Counted from the first letter of the stretch, positions 1 to 8,623 are shown. The stretch: DNA of 21,680 nt from CAZALT01 sp964485515 (GCA_964485515.1 CAZALT010000045.1:1-21680); one strand, 5' to 3'. The notes: generated from the letters alone by a model not told the origin. Program-made: numbers and translations.

Positions 1-717
1 CCCGGTGACGTGTTCTACCTCCACAGCCGCCTCCTCGAGCGCGCCGCCAAGCTGTCCGACGACCTCGGCGCCGGTTCGCTCACGGCCCTGCCGGTCATCG
101 AGACCAAGGCCGGCGACGTGTCGGCCTACATCCCCACCAACGTGATCTCGATCACCGACGGTCAGGTGTACCTCCAGGACGATCTCTTCAAGTCGGGTGT
201 GCGCCCTGCCGTCGACGTGGGCATCTCGGTGTCCCGCGTGGGTTCGGCTGCCCAGATCAAGGCCATGAAGAAGGTCTCTGGCACGCTGAAGCTCGACCTG
301 GCCCAGTTCCGTGAGCTCGAGGCCTTTGCCACGTTCGGCTCCGAGCTCGACAAGGTCTCGGCCGCCCAGCTCGAGCGGGGCTACCGCCTCACCGAGCTGC
401 TCAAGCAGAACCTCAACTCGCCGATGCCCGTCCAGGAGCAGGTCGTGGTCATCTACGCCGGCACCAAGGGCCACCTCGACGATCTCCCCGTCTCCGAGGT
501 GAAGCGCTTCGAAGCCGATCTCCTCGACTTCATCAAGGGCCGTCACAGCGACATCCTCGAGACGATCCGGGACACCGGCGACCTCCCCGAAGCCGCACTC
601 GAGGCCGCCATCGTGTCGTTCAAGGACGAGTTCGCCGCCAGCGAGGCCGTCAGCACCGACACCGGGGGCCTGGCCGATGACACGGTCATCGCCGGTACCG
701 CGGGCGACGAGGGCTAG
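1..717 (+). CDS. atpA: F1Fo ATP synthase subunit alpha, C-terminal part (5' end outside window)
   Basis: The frame is open from base 1, so this is the 3' portion of a longer gene and no start lies in the window. The 238 visible residues cover the end of the nucleotide-binding domain and the C-terminal helical domain of the alpha subunit, the non-catalytic partner of beta in the F1 head on the cytoplasmic face of the membrane. Typical alpha-family stretches are seen: FYLHSRLLERAAK, SYIPTNVISITDGQ (read here as AYIPTNVISITDGQ), FKSGVRPAVDVGISVSRVGS and LDLAQFRELEAFATFGSELD. The tail after the helical domain is acidic and Thr/Gly-rich, as in many actinobacterial alpha subunits. The TAG stop is followed after 2 bases by the GTG of atpG, so the two are co-transcribed and probably translationally coupled. 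Confidence 0.97.
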   Translation, partial: PGDVFYLHSRLLERAAKLSDDLGAGSLTALPVIETKAGDVSAYIPTNVISITDGQVYLQDDLFKSGVRPAVDVGISVSRVGSAAQIKAMKKVSGTLKLDLAQFRELEAFATFGSELDKVSAAQLERGYRLTELLKQNLNSPMPVQEQVVVIYAGTKGHLDDLPVSEVKRFEADLLDFIKGRHSDILETIRDTGDLPEAALEAAIVSFKDEFAASEAVSTDTGGLADDTVIAGTAGDEG

Positions 718-719
718 AC

Positions 720-1697
720 GTGGCCGGAGGTCAGGAGCGGATCCTTCGTCGGCGCATCAAGAGCGTCGATTCGACGAAGAAGATCACGCGCGCCATGGAG
801 CTGATCGCCGCGACCCGCGTGGTCAAGGCCCAGGAGCGCGCCAACGCGTCGCGTCCCTACAGCGAGGAGATCACCAACGTCGTGATCGACCTCATCCGTG
901 CGGGCGCCGGCAAGTCCCACCCGCTCCTGCGACCGAACCCCGAGGCCACCACCTCAGCGGTCGTGGCCATCAGCTCGGACCGCGGTCTGTGCGGTGCCTA
1001 CAACAGCACGATCATCCGCAACACCGAGCGCCGCATCAAGGCGATCGAAGCGGCGGGGCAGCAGTACTCGCTCATCGTCGTCGGCAAGAAGGCCTTCACG
1101 TACTTCCGCTTCGCCGGGTACCGGATCGACGAGTCCTTCCTCGGTGTGACCGACATGCCCACCTACGAGCATGCCCGCGAGATCTCCGGTGCGATCCGCA
1201 GTCGGTACGAGTCGGGCGAGCTGGCCACCGTCGACCTCGCCTACTGGCAGTTCCTCTCGGCAGGCAACCAGGAAGCGGTCACGCGCCGCTTCTTGCCGCT
1301 CGAGGTGCCCAGCGAGGATGAGAGCACCAGCACCACCGGCGAGCTCGAGTACGAGCCCTCTCCCACGGGCATCCTCGACGAGATCCTGCCCCGGTACCTC
1401 GAGTCCCGCCTCTACTCGGCGCTGCTCGACGCCTCGGCGTCGGAGTACGCCGCCCGGCAGCGCGCCATGAAGGCCGCCACCGACAACGCCGAGGAGCTCA
1501 AGAAGACCCTCAGCCGCATCATGAACCGGGCCCGCCAGGACGCCATCACCACCGAGATCATGGAGATCGTCGGCGGTGCCGAAGCCCTCAAGGGCGGCAA
1601 GGGATCGGCCGAGGACCTCCTCGTCGACCACTTGAACCCCTCCCACATCTTCGAACAGCACCTCGATCGCACTGACCATGCCCGGTCGGCGCACTGA
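720..1697 (+). CDS. atpG: F1Fo ATP synthase subunit gamma, with C-terminal extension
   Basis: A 325-residue gamma subunit, the rotor shaft that couples proton flow in Fo to catalysis in the alpha3beta3 head. The N-terminal helix (GGQERILRRRIKSVDSTKKI, then TRAMELIAATRV) and the central SSDRGLCGAYNS motif are diagnostic, and the C-terminal helix ends in ITTEIMEIVGGAEAL near residue 290. In E. coli gamma the chain ends about there. Here 35 further residues follow, polar and His/Asp-rich, with an AEDLLVDHLNPSHIFEQHLD segment that could be helical. An acidic insert (SEDESTSTTGELEYE) lies in the middle domain. The GTG start is chosen because it directly follows the atpA stop; no other start gives the conserved N-terminal helix. 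It is followed by a 32-base spacer to atpD. Confidence 0.96.
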   Translation: MAGGQERILRRRIKSVDSTKKITRAMELIAATRVVKAQERANASRPYSEEITNVVIDLIRAGAGKSHPLLRPNPEATTSAVVAISSDRGLCGAYNSTIIRNTERRIKAIEAAGQQYSLIVVGKKAFTYFRFAGYRIDESFLGVTDMPTYEHAREISGAIRSRYESGELATVDLAYWQFLSAGNQEAVTRRFLPLEVPSEDESTSTTGELEYEPSPTGILDEILPRYLESRLYSALLDASASEYAARQRAMKAATDNAEELKKTLSRIMNRARQDAITTEIMEIVGGAEALKGGKGSAEDLLVDHLNPSHIFEQHLDRTDHARSAH

Positions 1698-1729
1698 CGC
1701 ACGCCTTTCCACCACAGGAGACACCTGAG

Positions 1730-3175
1730 ATGACCGTCACCGAGAACCCCTCGACCGCAACCGAGCTGAAGGACGGCCGCGTGGTCGCCATCGCCGGCCC
1801 CGTGGTCGACGTCGAGTTCCCCCGCGGCTCGCTCCCCGAGATCAACCACGCCCTCGAGATCACCGTCACGGTGGAGGGTGTCGACACGGTTGTGACCGCG
1901 GAGGTCGCCCAGCAGATCGGTGACAGCCGCGTGCGCGTCGTGGCCATGAGCCCGACCGACGGCCTCACCCGGGGCACCCTGGTGCGCAACACCGGCAAGG
2001 GCATCTCGGTGCCGGTCGGCAACGGCACCCTCGGCCACGTGTTCAACGTGATCGGCCAGCCCCTCGACACCGACAGCCTCGAAGGCCTCGACGAGCGGTG
2101 GGAGATCCACCGCGAGCCGCCGGCGTTCGACACCCTCGAGCCCAAGGCCGTCGTGTTCCCGACCGGCATCAAGGTCATCGACCTCCTCACCCCGTACGTG
2201 GCCGGTGGCAAGATCGGCCTGTTCGGCGGCGCCGGCGTGGGCAAGACGGTGCTCATCCAGGAGATGATCAACCGTGTCGCCACCCAGCACGGCGGCGTGT
2301 CGGTGTTCGCCGGTGTCGGCGAGCGCACCCGTGAGGGAACCGACCTGTGGATCGAGATGCAGGAGTCCGGCGTCATCGATCGTGCGGCGCTCGTGTACGG
2401 GCAGATGGACGAGCCGCCGGGCGTGCGCCTCCGGGTGGCCCTCTCCGCGCTCACCATGGCCGAGTACTTCCGCGACGTGCAGGGCCAGGACGTGCTCCTG
2501 TTCGTCGACAACATCTTCCGCTTCGTGCAGGCCGGCTCCGAGGTGTCCACCCTCCTCGGTCGCATGCCGTCCGCCGTGGGCTACCAGCCCACCCTCGCCG
2601 ACGAGATGGGCGAGCTGCAGGAGCGCATCACCTCCACCCGTGGTCGCTCCATCACCTCGCTCCAGGCCGTGTACGTGCCTGCCGACGACTACACCGACCC
2701 GGCACCGTTCACCACCTTCACGCACCTCGATGCCACCACCGAGCTGTCCCGCCAGATCGCATCGCTGGGCATCTACCCGGCCGTGGATCCGCTGGCGTCG
2801 ACCTCGTCGATCCTCGCTCCCGAGATCGTCGGCGAGCGCCACTACAACGTGGCACGCCGCGTGCAGGAGACGCTGCAGCGCTACCGCGAGCTCCAGGACA
2901 TCATCGCCATCCTCGGCCTCGACGAGCTCTCCGAGGAAGACCGCATCACGGTCAACCGGGCCCGCAAGGTCCAGCGCTTCTTGTCGCAGCCCTTCAACGT
3001 GGGCGAGGTCTTCACCGGCCTCAAGGGCGTCACCGTGTCCATCGAGGACACGATCGACTCCTTCGAGCAGCTGGTCAACGGCGACCTCGACGACCTGCCC
3101 GAGCAGGCGTTCCTCAACGTCGGCGACGCGGATTCGGTTCGGGCCAAGGCCCGCGAGCTCGAGGCCGGCGCCTGA
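1730..3175 (+). CDS. atpD: F1Fo ATP synthase subunit beta (catalytic)
   Basis: A 481-residue beta subunit carrying the catalytic ATP synthesis/hydrolysis sites of F1. It has an N-terminal beta-barrel (about residues 14-90), a Walker A loop GGAGVGKT at 166-173 (Lys172), the catalytic-glutamate motif GERT at 197-200 (Glu198), the Walker B strand DVLLFVDNIFRF, and the DELSEEDR stretch that matches the DELSEED region touched by gamma and epsilon. Length is normal for the family. The ATG is preceded by AGGAGA at a good distance (bases 1715-1720). Its TGA overlaps the ATG of atpC (TGATG), so the two are translationally coupled. Confidence 0.98.
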   Translation: MTVTENPSTATELKDGRVVAIAGPVVDVEFPRGSLPEINHALEITVTVEGVDTVVTAEVAQQIGDSRVRVVAMSPTDGLTRGTLVRNTGKGISVPVGNGTLGHVFNVIGQPLDTDSLEGLDERWEIHREPPAFDTLEPKAVVFPTGIKVIDLLTPYVAGGKIGLFGGAGVGKTVLIQEMINRVATQHGGVSVFAGVGERTREGTDLWIEMQESGVIDRAALVYGQMDEPPGVRLRVALSALTMAEYFRDVQGQDVLLFVDNIFRFVQAGSEVSTLLGRMPSAVGYQPTLADEMGELQERITSTRGRSITSLQAVYVPADDYTDPAPFTTFTHLDATTELSRQIASLGIYPAVDPLASTSSILAPEIVGERHYNVARRVQETLQRYRELQDIIAILGLDELSEEDRITVNRARKVQRFLSQPFNVGEVFTGLKGVTVSIEDTIDSFEQLVNGDLDDLPEQAFLNVGDADSVRAKARELEAGA

Positions 3176-3570
3176 TGCCCCTGCAGGTCGAGCTCGTCTC
3201 GCCCGAGCGGACGCTCCTGTCCACCGAGGCCACCATGGTGCGGGCCCGCACCGTCGGTGGCGGTGACTTCGCCATCCTCAGCGGCCACACCCCCTTCATC
3301 GGTGCGCTGGCTACCTGGACGGTCGAGATCCAGCTGGTCGACAAGTCGATGGTGCTCGCCGCGGTGCACGGCGGCTTCATCGAGGTCTCCAACGACCACG
3401 TCAAGATCCTCTCCGATCTCGCCGAGCTCGCCGACCAGATCGACGTGGATCGGGCTCAGCGCGCGGCCGACGCGGCCGAGGCACGGATCCGGCTGGAGGA
3501 CCAGGTCGAGGCCGAGGCCGCCCTCCATCGAGCCCAGGCCCGTCTCCGCGCCGCAGGTCAGCTGGTCTGA
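3175..3570 (+). CDS. atpC: F1Fo ATP synthase subunit epsilon
   Basis: A 131-residue epsilon subunit, which sits with gamma on the central stalk and in many bacteria restrains ATP hydrolysis. The N-terminal beta-sandwich is recognisable from LQVELVSPERTLLS, the GDFAILSGHTPFIGAL loop and the GGFIEVSNDHVKIL strand. The last 45 residues (QIDVDRAQRAADAAEARI onward) form the expected Ala-rich helical hairpin. The ATG overlaps the atpD stop as TGATG. It is the last gene of the atp operon: a strong hairpin follows 21 bases after the stop, and the next gene is convergent. Confidence 0.96.
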   Translation: MPLQVELVSPERTLLSTEATMVRARTVGGGDFAILSGHTPFIGALATWTVEIQLVDKSMVLAAVHGGFIEVSNDHVKILSDLAELADQIDVDRAQRAADAAEARIRLEDQVEAEAALHRAQARLRAAGQLV

Positions 3571-3591
3571 GTCGTCGCCGACGAGTTGTCG

Positions 3592-3619
3592 AACGGGCCG
3601 CACCTCGGTGCGGTCCGTT
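3592..3619 (+). terminator. Terminator hairpin after the atp operon
   Basis: The arms AACGGGCCGCACC (3592-3604) and GGTGCGGTCCGTT (3607-3619) pair over 13 bases with one G-U, leaving a CTCG-type tetraloop. The downstream side continues TTCGCTTCTCTT, a weak pyrimidine tract. It lies between atpC and a convergent gene and could serve both strands. Confidence 0.8.
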
Positions 3620-3633
3620 TCGCTTCTCTTCCC

Positions 3634-4110
3634 TCAACCGGCGGTGGGGGGCGCGGGAGACGACCCGGCATCGGACAAGGTCCGGATCCAGCCGTCCAGG
3701 TCGCTGACCTGCCAGGCGGCTCGGTCTGATCCGCCGTCCTGGGTGATCCAGGCAACCCGCAGGATCTTCCCTCCCCGGGTCTTTCCCAGGAATGCTCTCG
3801 TCGTGTCGACCGAGGTGATCTGACCGATCGGCACCCGCAGCACCCGCTTGGGCACCAATTGCTCGAAGGCGAGCTCCCGCTTGGTCAGCACCAGGGTGCC
3901 GGTGCCGCGCACCTGCTTCTTGCCCAACGACTCGATGCCGAAGCAGTTTGCGGCGCGGTCGGAGCGCACGATCGCCCCGATCCCGCCGAGCGACGCGATC
4001 AGCTGGGATCGCGACCTGGCCTGCCGCGCTCGGGTGACCGCCCCCGTGACGGCACCGATGATGGCGACGCCCACCACGCACAGCAGCCCGACGACGATCA
4101 GGAACTTCAA
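3634..4110 (-). CDS. Small membrane-anchored protein with bacterial PH-like domain
   Basis: The frame stays open much further upstream, but that part lies inside the preceding gene. I place the start at the TTG at 4110, which overlaps the TGA of the solute-binding protein gene (TTGA) and gives 158 residues. The product begins KFLIVVGLLCVVGVAIIGAV, one transmembrane helix (about residues 2-22), then a short basic linker. The soluble domain follows, with GTGTLVLTKRELAFEQLVP and RVLRVPIGQITSVDTTRA, the strand pattern of bacterial PH-like or GRAM-like domains that scaffold proteins at membranes. The tail is Pro/Ala-rich. It is the last gene of a three-gene coupled unit with two lipoproteins. The fold is an inference from pattern; no catalytic residues are evident and the function is unknown. 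Confidence 0.72.
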   Translation of the reverse strand: MKFLIVVGLLCVVGVAIIGAVTGAVTRARQARSRSQLIASLGGIGAIVRSDRAANCFGIESLGKKQVRGTGTLVLTKRELAFEQLVPKRVLRVPIGQITSVDTTRAFLGKTRGGKILRVAWITQDGGSDRAAWQVSDLDGWIRTLSDAGSSPAPPTAG

Positions 4111-5771
4111 CGGGAACGCCAGACCTGCCAGAGCGGGTGGGTGCCTCGCTCGAGCTCGATGCCGATCTCGCCCCCGGGGAGCGTGTACCGAACCACGTTG
4201 ACGAGGTCCTCGGCGGCGATGACACCGCGGACGCCGTGGACGAGCCACACGTAGGGAAGGTCGACGGCGAGGTGCTGCTGGATCGACGCGTAGATGGCCT
4301 TGCGCTGTTCGTTGGTCGACGCAGCTCGGAGTGCGGAGACGAGCTCACCGATCTCCGGGTTGGTGTTGCGCGCCGAGTTGAACACGGGGACACCCAGCGG
4401 TCCGGCGGCGGCGGGGTCCCACTGCACCACGTCGACGCTGGGTTGCGGTCCGTCGAACTGCTTCCAGAGCACGGCCTGGTAGTCGCCCGTCGACACTCGC
4501 TGCGCCAGCTCGTCGGGTGCCGCGACCTCGACGACGGCGTCGATCCCGACGTTCTTCCACTGCTCCTGCAGCAGTTGGAGGGCCGACAGCCCATGGGCGT
4601 CGCTGGTCCCCAGCACCGTGAACGTGGTGGGGCCACCGAGGCGGGCCCGGTTGGCCTCGACGAGGTCGCGTGCGGCGTCGGGGTCGTAGCCGGGGTAGTC
4701 CGTCTCGGCGTACCAGGGCGAATCGGGGTCGAACGGTCCTCGGGCCGGCTCGTAGAGGTCGCGCTCCAGCACGTCGACGAAGGTCGGGGTGTCGGTTCCG
4801 AGGACGATCGATCGACGCACAGCAGGATCCGAGAACGGTTCCACCGCCGTGTTGAGCTGGACGAAGAGCTCGGGCGACTCGCTGTCGACGTCGTCGAAGA
4901 CCTGGGTCTGGCTCTCGTCGCCGAGCTGGGCGAAGTGCTGGAGCTGATCGGCCGAATCGGTCTGGACGATGTCGAGCACTCCCGCGGCGAGCTTCGCGAC
5001 GCGGACGTCGGGGTCCGGGACGGGTTCGAAGACGATGGCGTCGAGGTACGGGAGTCGGAAGCCGGCCTGGTCGGTACGCCAGTAGTCGGGGTTGCGCGCC
5101 ACGGTGAGGTGGTCGCCGTGCCGCCACTCGCCGAAGGTGAACGGGCCGGACCCCACGGGGTCGTCTCCTGAGCCGCTCGCCAGCCAGGTCGGATCGGCGA
5201 CGATGCCGACCTGGCTGGTCAGGGTGTCGATGAAGTCCACCCACGGCTGGTTCATCGTGATGAGGACCGAGAGGTCGCCGGTGGCGACCACGCTTTGGAC
5301 CGCGCGCAGCACCGGGCCGGTGGTGGGGGAGGACCGGTAGGTCTCGAGGTTCGCGACGAGGGTCTCGGCGGCGACCGGCTGGCCGTTGTGGAGGGTGACG
5401 CCCGGTCGGAGTCGGATCTCCCACTGGGTCGAGTCGTCGTTCGCGGTGACGGCCTCGGCCAGATCAGGCCGTGCGTCGCCGCTCTCGTCGAAGGCGGCGA
5501 GGCGGTCGAACAGCGCGCGCGACACCTGCTCGCCCGACGATGTCCAGACCGTGGTCGCCGGATTCCAACCGGTCGTGTCGGACAGCAGGCCGTAGCGAAG
5601 CGTCCCTCCGGCCTGTGCCTGGGTGTCCGGCTCGACCACAGCATCGATGTCGTGCTGGTCCGGCTCCCGGTTGCGTTCGGGAGCGTCGGGCGTGCAGGCA
5701 GTCGCCCCCACCACCAGGGCGAGCGCGAGGCCGAACGTGGCGGCCAGACGCCGCCTGTGGCCGATGGTCAA
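4107..5771 (-). CDS. Family-5 extracellular solute-binding lipoprotein (peptide/nickel ABC-type)
   Basis: A 554-residue exported substrate-binding protein of the SBP_bac_5 (DppA/OppA/NikA-like) family. The N-terminus is a lipoprotein signal: basic HRRR, a hydrophobic core and GATAC, with Cys26 as the lipidation site. Family patterns include LRYGLLSDTTGWNPATT, the WEIRLRPGVTLHNGQPV strand, DPVGSGPFTFGEW and NPDYWR. The TTG start at 5771 overlaps the TGA of the upstream hydrolase gene (TTGA); there is no alternative in-frame start near it. No permease or ATPase gene is present in the window, so it is an orphan binding protein or its transporter lies elsewhere. The ligand cannot be told from sequence. 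Co-transcription with a lipoprotein hydrolase suggests extracellular release and capture of one class of compound, which is inference only. Confidence 0.9.
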   Translation of the reverse strand: MTIGHRRRLAATFGLALALVVGATACTPDAPERNREPDQHDIDAVVEPDTQAQAGGTLRYGLLSDTTGWNPATTVWTSSGEQVSRALFDRLAAFDESGDARPDLAEAVTANDDSTQWEIRLRPGVTLHNGQPVAAETLVANLETYRSSPTTGPVLRAVQSVVATGDLSVLITMNQPWVDFIDTLTSQVGIVADPTWLASGSGDDPVGSGPFTFGEWRHGDHLTVARNPDYWRTDQAGFRLPYLDAIVFEPVPDPDVRVAKLAAGVLDIVQTDSADQLQHFAQLGDESQTQVFDDVDSESPELFVQLNTAVEPFSDPAVRRSIVLGTDTPTFVDVLERDLYEPARGPFDPDSPWYAETDYPGYDPDAARDLVEANRARLGGPTTFTVLGTSDAHGLSALQLLQEQWKNVGIDAVVEVAAPDELAQRVSTGDYQAVLWKQFDGPQPSVDVVQWDPAAAGPLGVPVFNSARNTNPEIGELVSALRAASTNEQRKAIYASIQQHLAVDLPYVWLVHGVRGVIAAEDLVNVVRYTLPGGEIGIELERGTHPLWQVWRSR

Positions 5772-7066
5772 GGAGTCGAGCCGCTCTCTGCACTCTCGGG
5801 AGCGGTCGTCGGCGGTGTCGCGGTGGTCGGCGGCGAGGTGACCGGCGGCTCTGGCTCGGGCATCGAGGTCGTGGTCGACGAGGAGGGGATCGTGGTCGTC
5901 GAGGTCGTGGAGCTCGACGGTGACGCCTTCCAGGTGGTGGTCGTCGTGGTGCTGTCCGACGTCGACCTGCTCGGACGCGTTCGTGTCTCGTAGGTGGTGA
6001 CGGCCTCGCCGGTGCGGTCCGGTGCGAGATCGAGATCGACCGCGACCGCCTGCGCCTCGCGCTCGGGAACCTGCGGGAACTGGTTGTTGAGCCAGACGAG
6101 GACGGTGGTGGCGGACTGCTCGCCGAGCCTGGTGAGCCTGGTGCCTGACGTGTCGAAACCGTGGAGCCCGCCGGTGACCACGATCTGCTCGGCGTAGAGG
6201 CCCTCGTCATCGAGGGCGTCGACGAACTCGATCTGGTGCTGCTCTTGGAGCGCCCAGTCTCGGCTTCCCGTGATGAACAACGCGGGACCGATCGCGTCGG
6301 CCGCGTTGGCGAGCGAGTCGGCCTTGTCCCACCGCTGTTCGACGGCTGGGTCCGTGCTCTGGTCGGACCCGCCGTAGTACTGGCTCGAGTACTGCATGGA
6401 GCCGTCGTAGGGGTGGTAGAAGCCGATGAGGCCGTTGGCGCCGTCGGAGATGTCCGACCACAGCTCGGGGCCGGCGAAGTAGGGGTCGTCGGGGGTGGTG
6501 TAGGCCACCGCGGCGATGCGAGCGCCGGCGGACACGCCTTGGAGCACGATGCGGTCGCGCTGGATGCCCAGCGCGTTCGCGGTCCCCCGCAGGTACTGCG
6601 TTGCCGCCTTGACGTTCTGCTCAGGAACCGGGAAGACCGCCTTGCCCCCGGCGCCGGGGGTGAAGAGGTGGTAGTCGATCGAGAGGGTGGTGTAGCCCTC
6701 GGCCAGCAGTCGGTTGGCCCACCCCTGCATGCCGCCGTACGCGCCGCCGATGCCGGACCCGCCATGGATGAGCACCACCGCGACGTCGCGGGGGTTCTTC
6801 TCGGGCCGGCACAGCTCGCCGATCTGCTCGTCCTCGGCCGTGGACGGGGTGTAGGTGAGGACCTTGCACGAGCCGGGCTCGACGCCCGGGTCGGCGATGG
6901 GGTCGGGGACGAAGGGCGCGGCGACCTTCGTGGCGATGCCAGCTGCTTGTTCGCCCGCGCCGGTCGCGCCGCCGGTGGGGACCGACGGACTCGAACAGGA
7001 CGCGAGCAGCAGGGCGATCAGGGCCGCGAGCGTGAGACGGAAGGTGGGGGGACGGTGGCGCTGCAC
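5768..7066 (-). CDS. Alpha/beta hydrolase lipoprotein with Ser/Thr/Pro-rich tail
   Basis: A 432-residue exported hydrolase. The N-terminus has a lipoprotein signal, LTLAALIALLLASC, with Cys24. The core (about residues 60-345) has the alpha/beta hydrolase features: oxyanion-hole HGGSGIGG at 101-108, nucleophile elbow GVSAG with Ser179, acid Asp270 in FITGSRD, and His302 in GGLHGF. It looks like the dienelactone-hydrolase/esterase branch; the substrate is unknown. From about residue 360 the sequence is low-complexity (runs of T, S and P, for example SDSTTTTTTW and TSPPTTATPPTTAP), like an exposed linker. The GTG at 7066 is chosen; the nearby upstream ATG is out of frame. The stop overlaps the next start (TTGA). 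The gene begins 39 bases after the stop of the acyl-CoA ligase gene on the same strand, so read-through from that gene is possible. Confidence 0.85.
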   Translation of the reverse strand: MQRHRPPTFRLTLAALIALLLASCSSPSVPTGGATGAGEQAAGIATKVAAPFVPDPIADPGVEPGSCKVLTYTPSTAEDEQIGELCRPEKNPRDVAVVLIHGGSGIGGAYGGMQGWANRLLAEGYTTLSIDYHLFTPGAGGKAVFPVPEQNVKAATQYLRGTANALGIQRDRIVLQGVSAGARIAAVAYTTPDDPYFAGPELWSDISDGANGLIGFYHPYDGSMQYSSQYYGGSDQSTDPAVEQRWDKADSLANAADAIGPALFITGSRDWALQEQHQIEFVDALDDEGLYAEQIVVTGGLHGFDTSGTRLTRLGEQSATTVLVWLNNQFPQVPEREAQAVAVDLDLAPDRTGEAVTTYETRTRPSRSTSDSTTTTTTWKASPSSSTTSTTTIPSSSTTTSMPEPEPPVTSPPTTATPPTTAPESAESGSTP

Positions 7067-7105
7067 AGAACGGCCATTCTCGCGTCTCCGGGCGCGACGA
7101 TGGCG

Positions 7106-8623
7106 TCAGGAGCGTGAATTGTCCTCTCTCGCCTGCAGAGCACGGCGATCGACCTTCTGCATCGGGGTCAGCGGCAGCTCGTCGAGGAGTCGGAGCGCCT
7201 CCGGGAGCTTGTAGCCGGCGAGCTTCGTCGCTCCGAAGGCCCGCAGCGACTCGATCGTCGGCGGATCGGCAGGATCGGTGGGCACGATGCAGGCAACGCC
7301 GATCTCGCCCATGACCGCGTCGGGCCGGGGGACGACGCACGCATCGACGACCTGAGGGTGCGAGGTGAGGACCGCCTCGACCTCGACCGGGTACACGTTG
7401 TAGCCACCGCGGATGTACATCTCCTTCGAGCGTCCGGCGAGCCGCAGGCACCCAGCGGGGTCGAGGTAAGCCAGGTCGCCGGTGTGCAACCACCCGTCGC
7501 GCAGCGTCTCCGCGGTGGCGACGGGGTCGTTCCAATACCCGCGCATCATCGACGGGGACCGCAGCGCCAGCTCGCCGATCTCGCCGTCGGCCACGGGCCG
7601 CGCGTCGGCGTCGAGCACGGCAGCCTCCACACCGGGACGCGGGCGGCCGATGGTGTGGAGCGCCTCCTCGTCGTCGGCGTCCCACGCCGTGCCGATGCCG
7701 ATGCCACCCGACTCGGTCGACGAGTACCGGATCGAGTACTTCGCCCCGAACCGCTCGCGCGCCTCCTGCACGAGCGCGGGGGGCGAGAACGCGCCTCCCA
7801 TGACGATCATGGAGACGGCGGACAGGTCGTAGGTGTCGAAGTCCTCGTCGCGCAGGAGCAGTGACAGCTGTGGCGCCACACCGCCGACGGTGCTGATGCG
7901 GTAGCGCGAGATGGTGTCGAGCACCTCCCTGGGTCGCCACCGCTCGAGGACATGGGTGGTGACGCCGGTGCGGAGGTACCAGGCCAGCTTGGTCATGAAG
8001 CCGATGTGCGCGAACTGGGTGGCGGCGAGCAGGTGGCTTCCGGTTCCCCACGCGGAGTCGTGGTCCCAGTCGGCGATGTCGAGCCGCCCGATCGCGTCGA
8101 GCTCGCGATCGCCGAACATGGCGCCCTTCGGCGTGCCGGTGGTCCCAGAGGTGAACACGATGGTGGTGAGCCGGTCGGGATCGGGTCGCAGCGCGGGCAG
8201 ACGCCCACCTCGGACCGCCAGCTCGATGAGGATGTCGTCGGCCCACTTCGCCCGGTGGACGGTGACCGTGTCGTAGCGGTGTGCGCTCTCGGCGGTGACG
8301 AGATCGGCGGTCGTGAGGACCAGGCGCGGGGTGGCCACGTCGAGCACGGCTTCTCGTTCGTGCGGGGTGTAGCGCGGGTTGATGCCGGTCGTGATCGCGC
8401 CGATCTTGGCGGCCGCCAGGTAGGCGACGACGTAGTCGGGCGTGGAAGGGAGGACGAGCGCCACGACGTCGCCCTCGGTCACGCCGCGTTCGAGCAGACC
8501 GACGGCGACCTCGTCGGACCGCTCCTGGAGCGTCGCGTAGTCGATCGTCCAGCCGTCGGAGGCCACGAACGCGACACGGTCGCCGAACCGCTCGGCGGCG
8601 CCCAGCGCGATGGTCGGTAGCAC
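7106..8623 (-). CDS. fadD3: Acyl-CoA synthetase, FadD3-like (HIP-CoA ligase)
   Basis: A 505-residue member of the ANL (AMP-binding) superfamily, activating a carboxylate to its CoA thioester through an adenylate. Motifs are the P-loop SGTTGTPKG at 159-167, YSSTESGG at 300-307, TGDL at 381-384, the hinge GRSKEMYIRGGYNVYP at 397-412, and the C-terminal PLTPMQKVDRR with catalytic Lys490. Length is close to M. tuberculosis FadD3, which loads the C/D-ring propanoate HIP onto CoA. The assignment to fadD3 rather than another FadD rests largely on neighbours: fadE30, ipdF, echA20, ipdABC. The GTG at 8623 has no clear Shine-Dalgarno; a TANNNT box (TAGGGT, 8647-8642) lies 18 bases upstream. It is divergent from the MaoC gene across a repeat-rich spacer. 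Confidence 0.82.
   Translation of the reverse strand: MLPTIALGAAERFGDRVAFVASDGWTIDYATLQERSDEVAVGLLERGVTEGDVVALVLPSTPDYVVAYLAAAKIGAITTGINPRYTPHEREAVLDVATPRLVLTTADLVTAESAHRYDTVTVHRAKWADDILIELAVRGGRLPALRPDPDRLTTIVFTSGTTGTPKGAMFGDRELDAIGRLDIADWDHDSAWGTGSHLLAATQFAHIGFMTKLAWYLRTGVTTHVLERWRPREVLDTISRYRISTVGGVAPQLSLLLRDEDFDTYDLSAVSMIVMGGAFSPPALVQEARERFGAKYSIRYSSTESGGIGIGTAWDADDEEALHTIGRPRPGVEAAVLDADARPVADGEIGELALRSPSMMRGYWNDPVATAETLRDGWLHTGDLAYLDPAGCLRLAGRSKEMYIRGGYNVYPVEVEAVLTSHPQVVDACVVPRPDAVMGEIGVACIVPTDPADPPTIESLRAFGATKLAGYKLPEALRLLDELPLTPMQKVDRRALQAREDNSRS

Noticed and set aside
1412..2842. A 476-codon open frame on the minus strand opposite atpG/atpD
   Set aside because: It is antisense to two certain genes, is His/Asp/Arg-rich with no domain pattern, and is explained by third-position GC bias.
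7073..7084. GCCATTCTCGCG shared with the hairpin arm at 20677-20688
   Set aside because: A single 12-mer without its second arm here; not enough to claim a repeat family.
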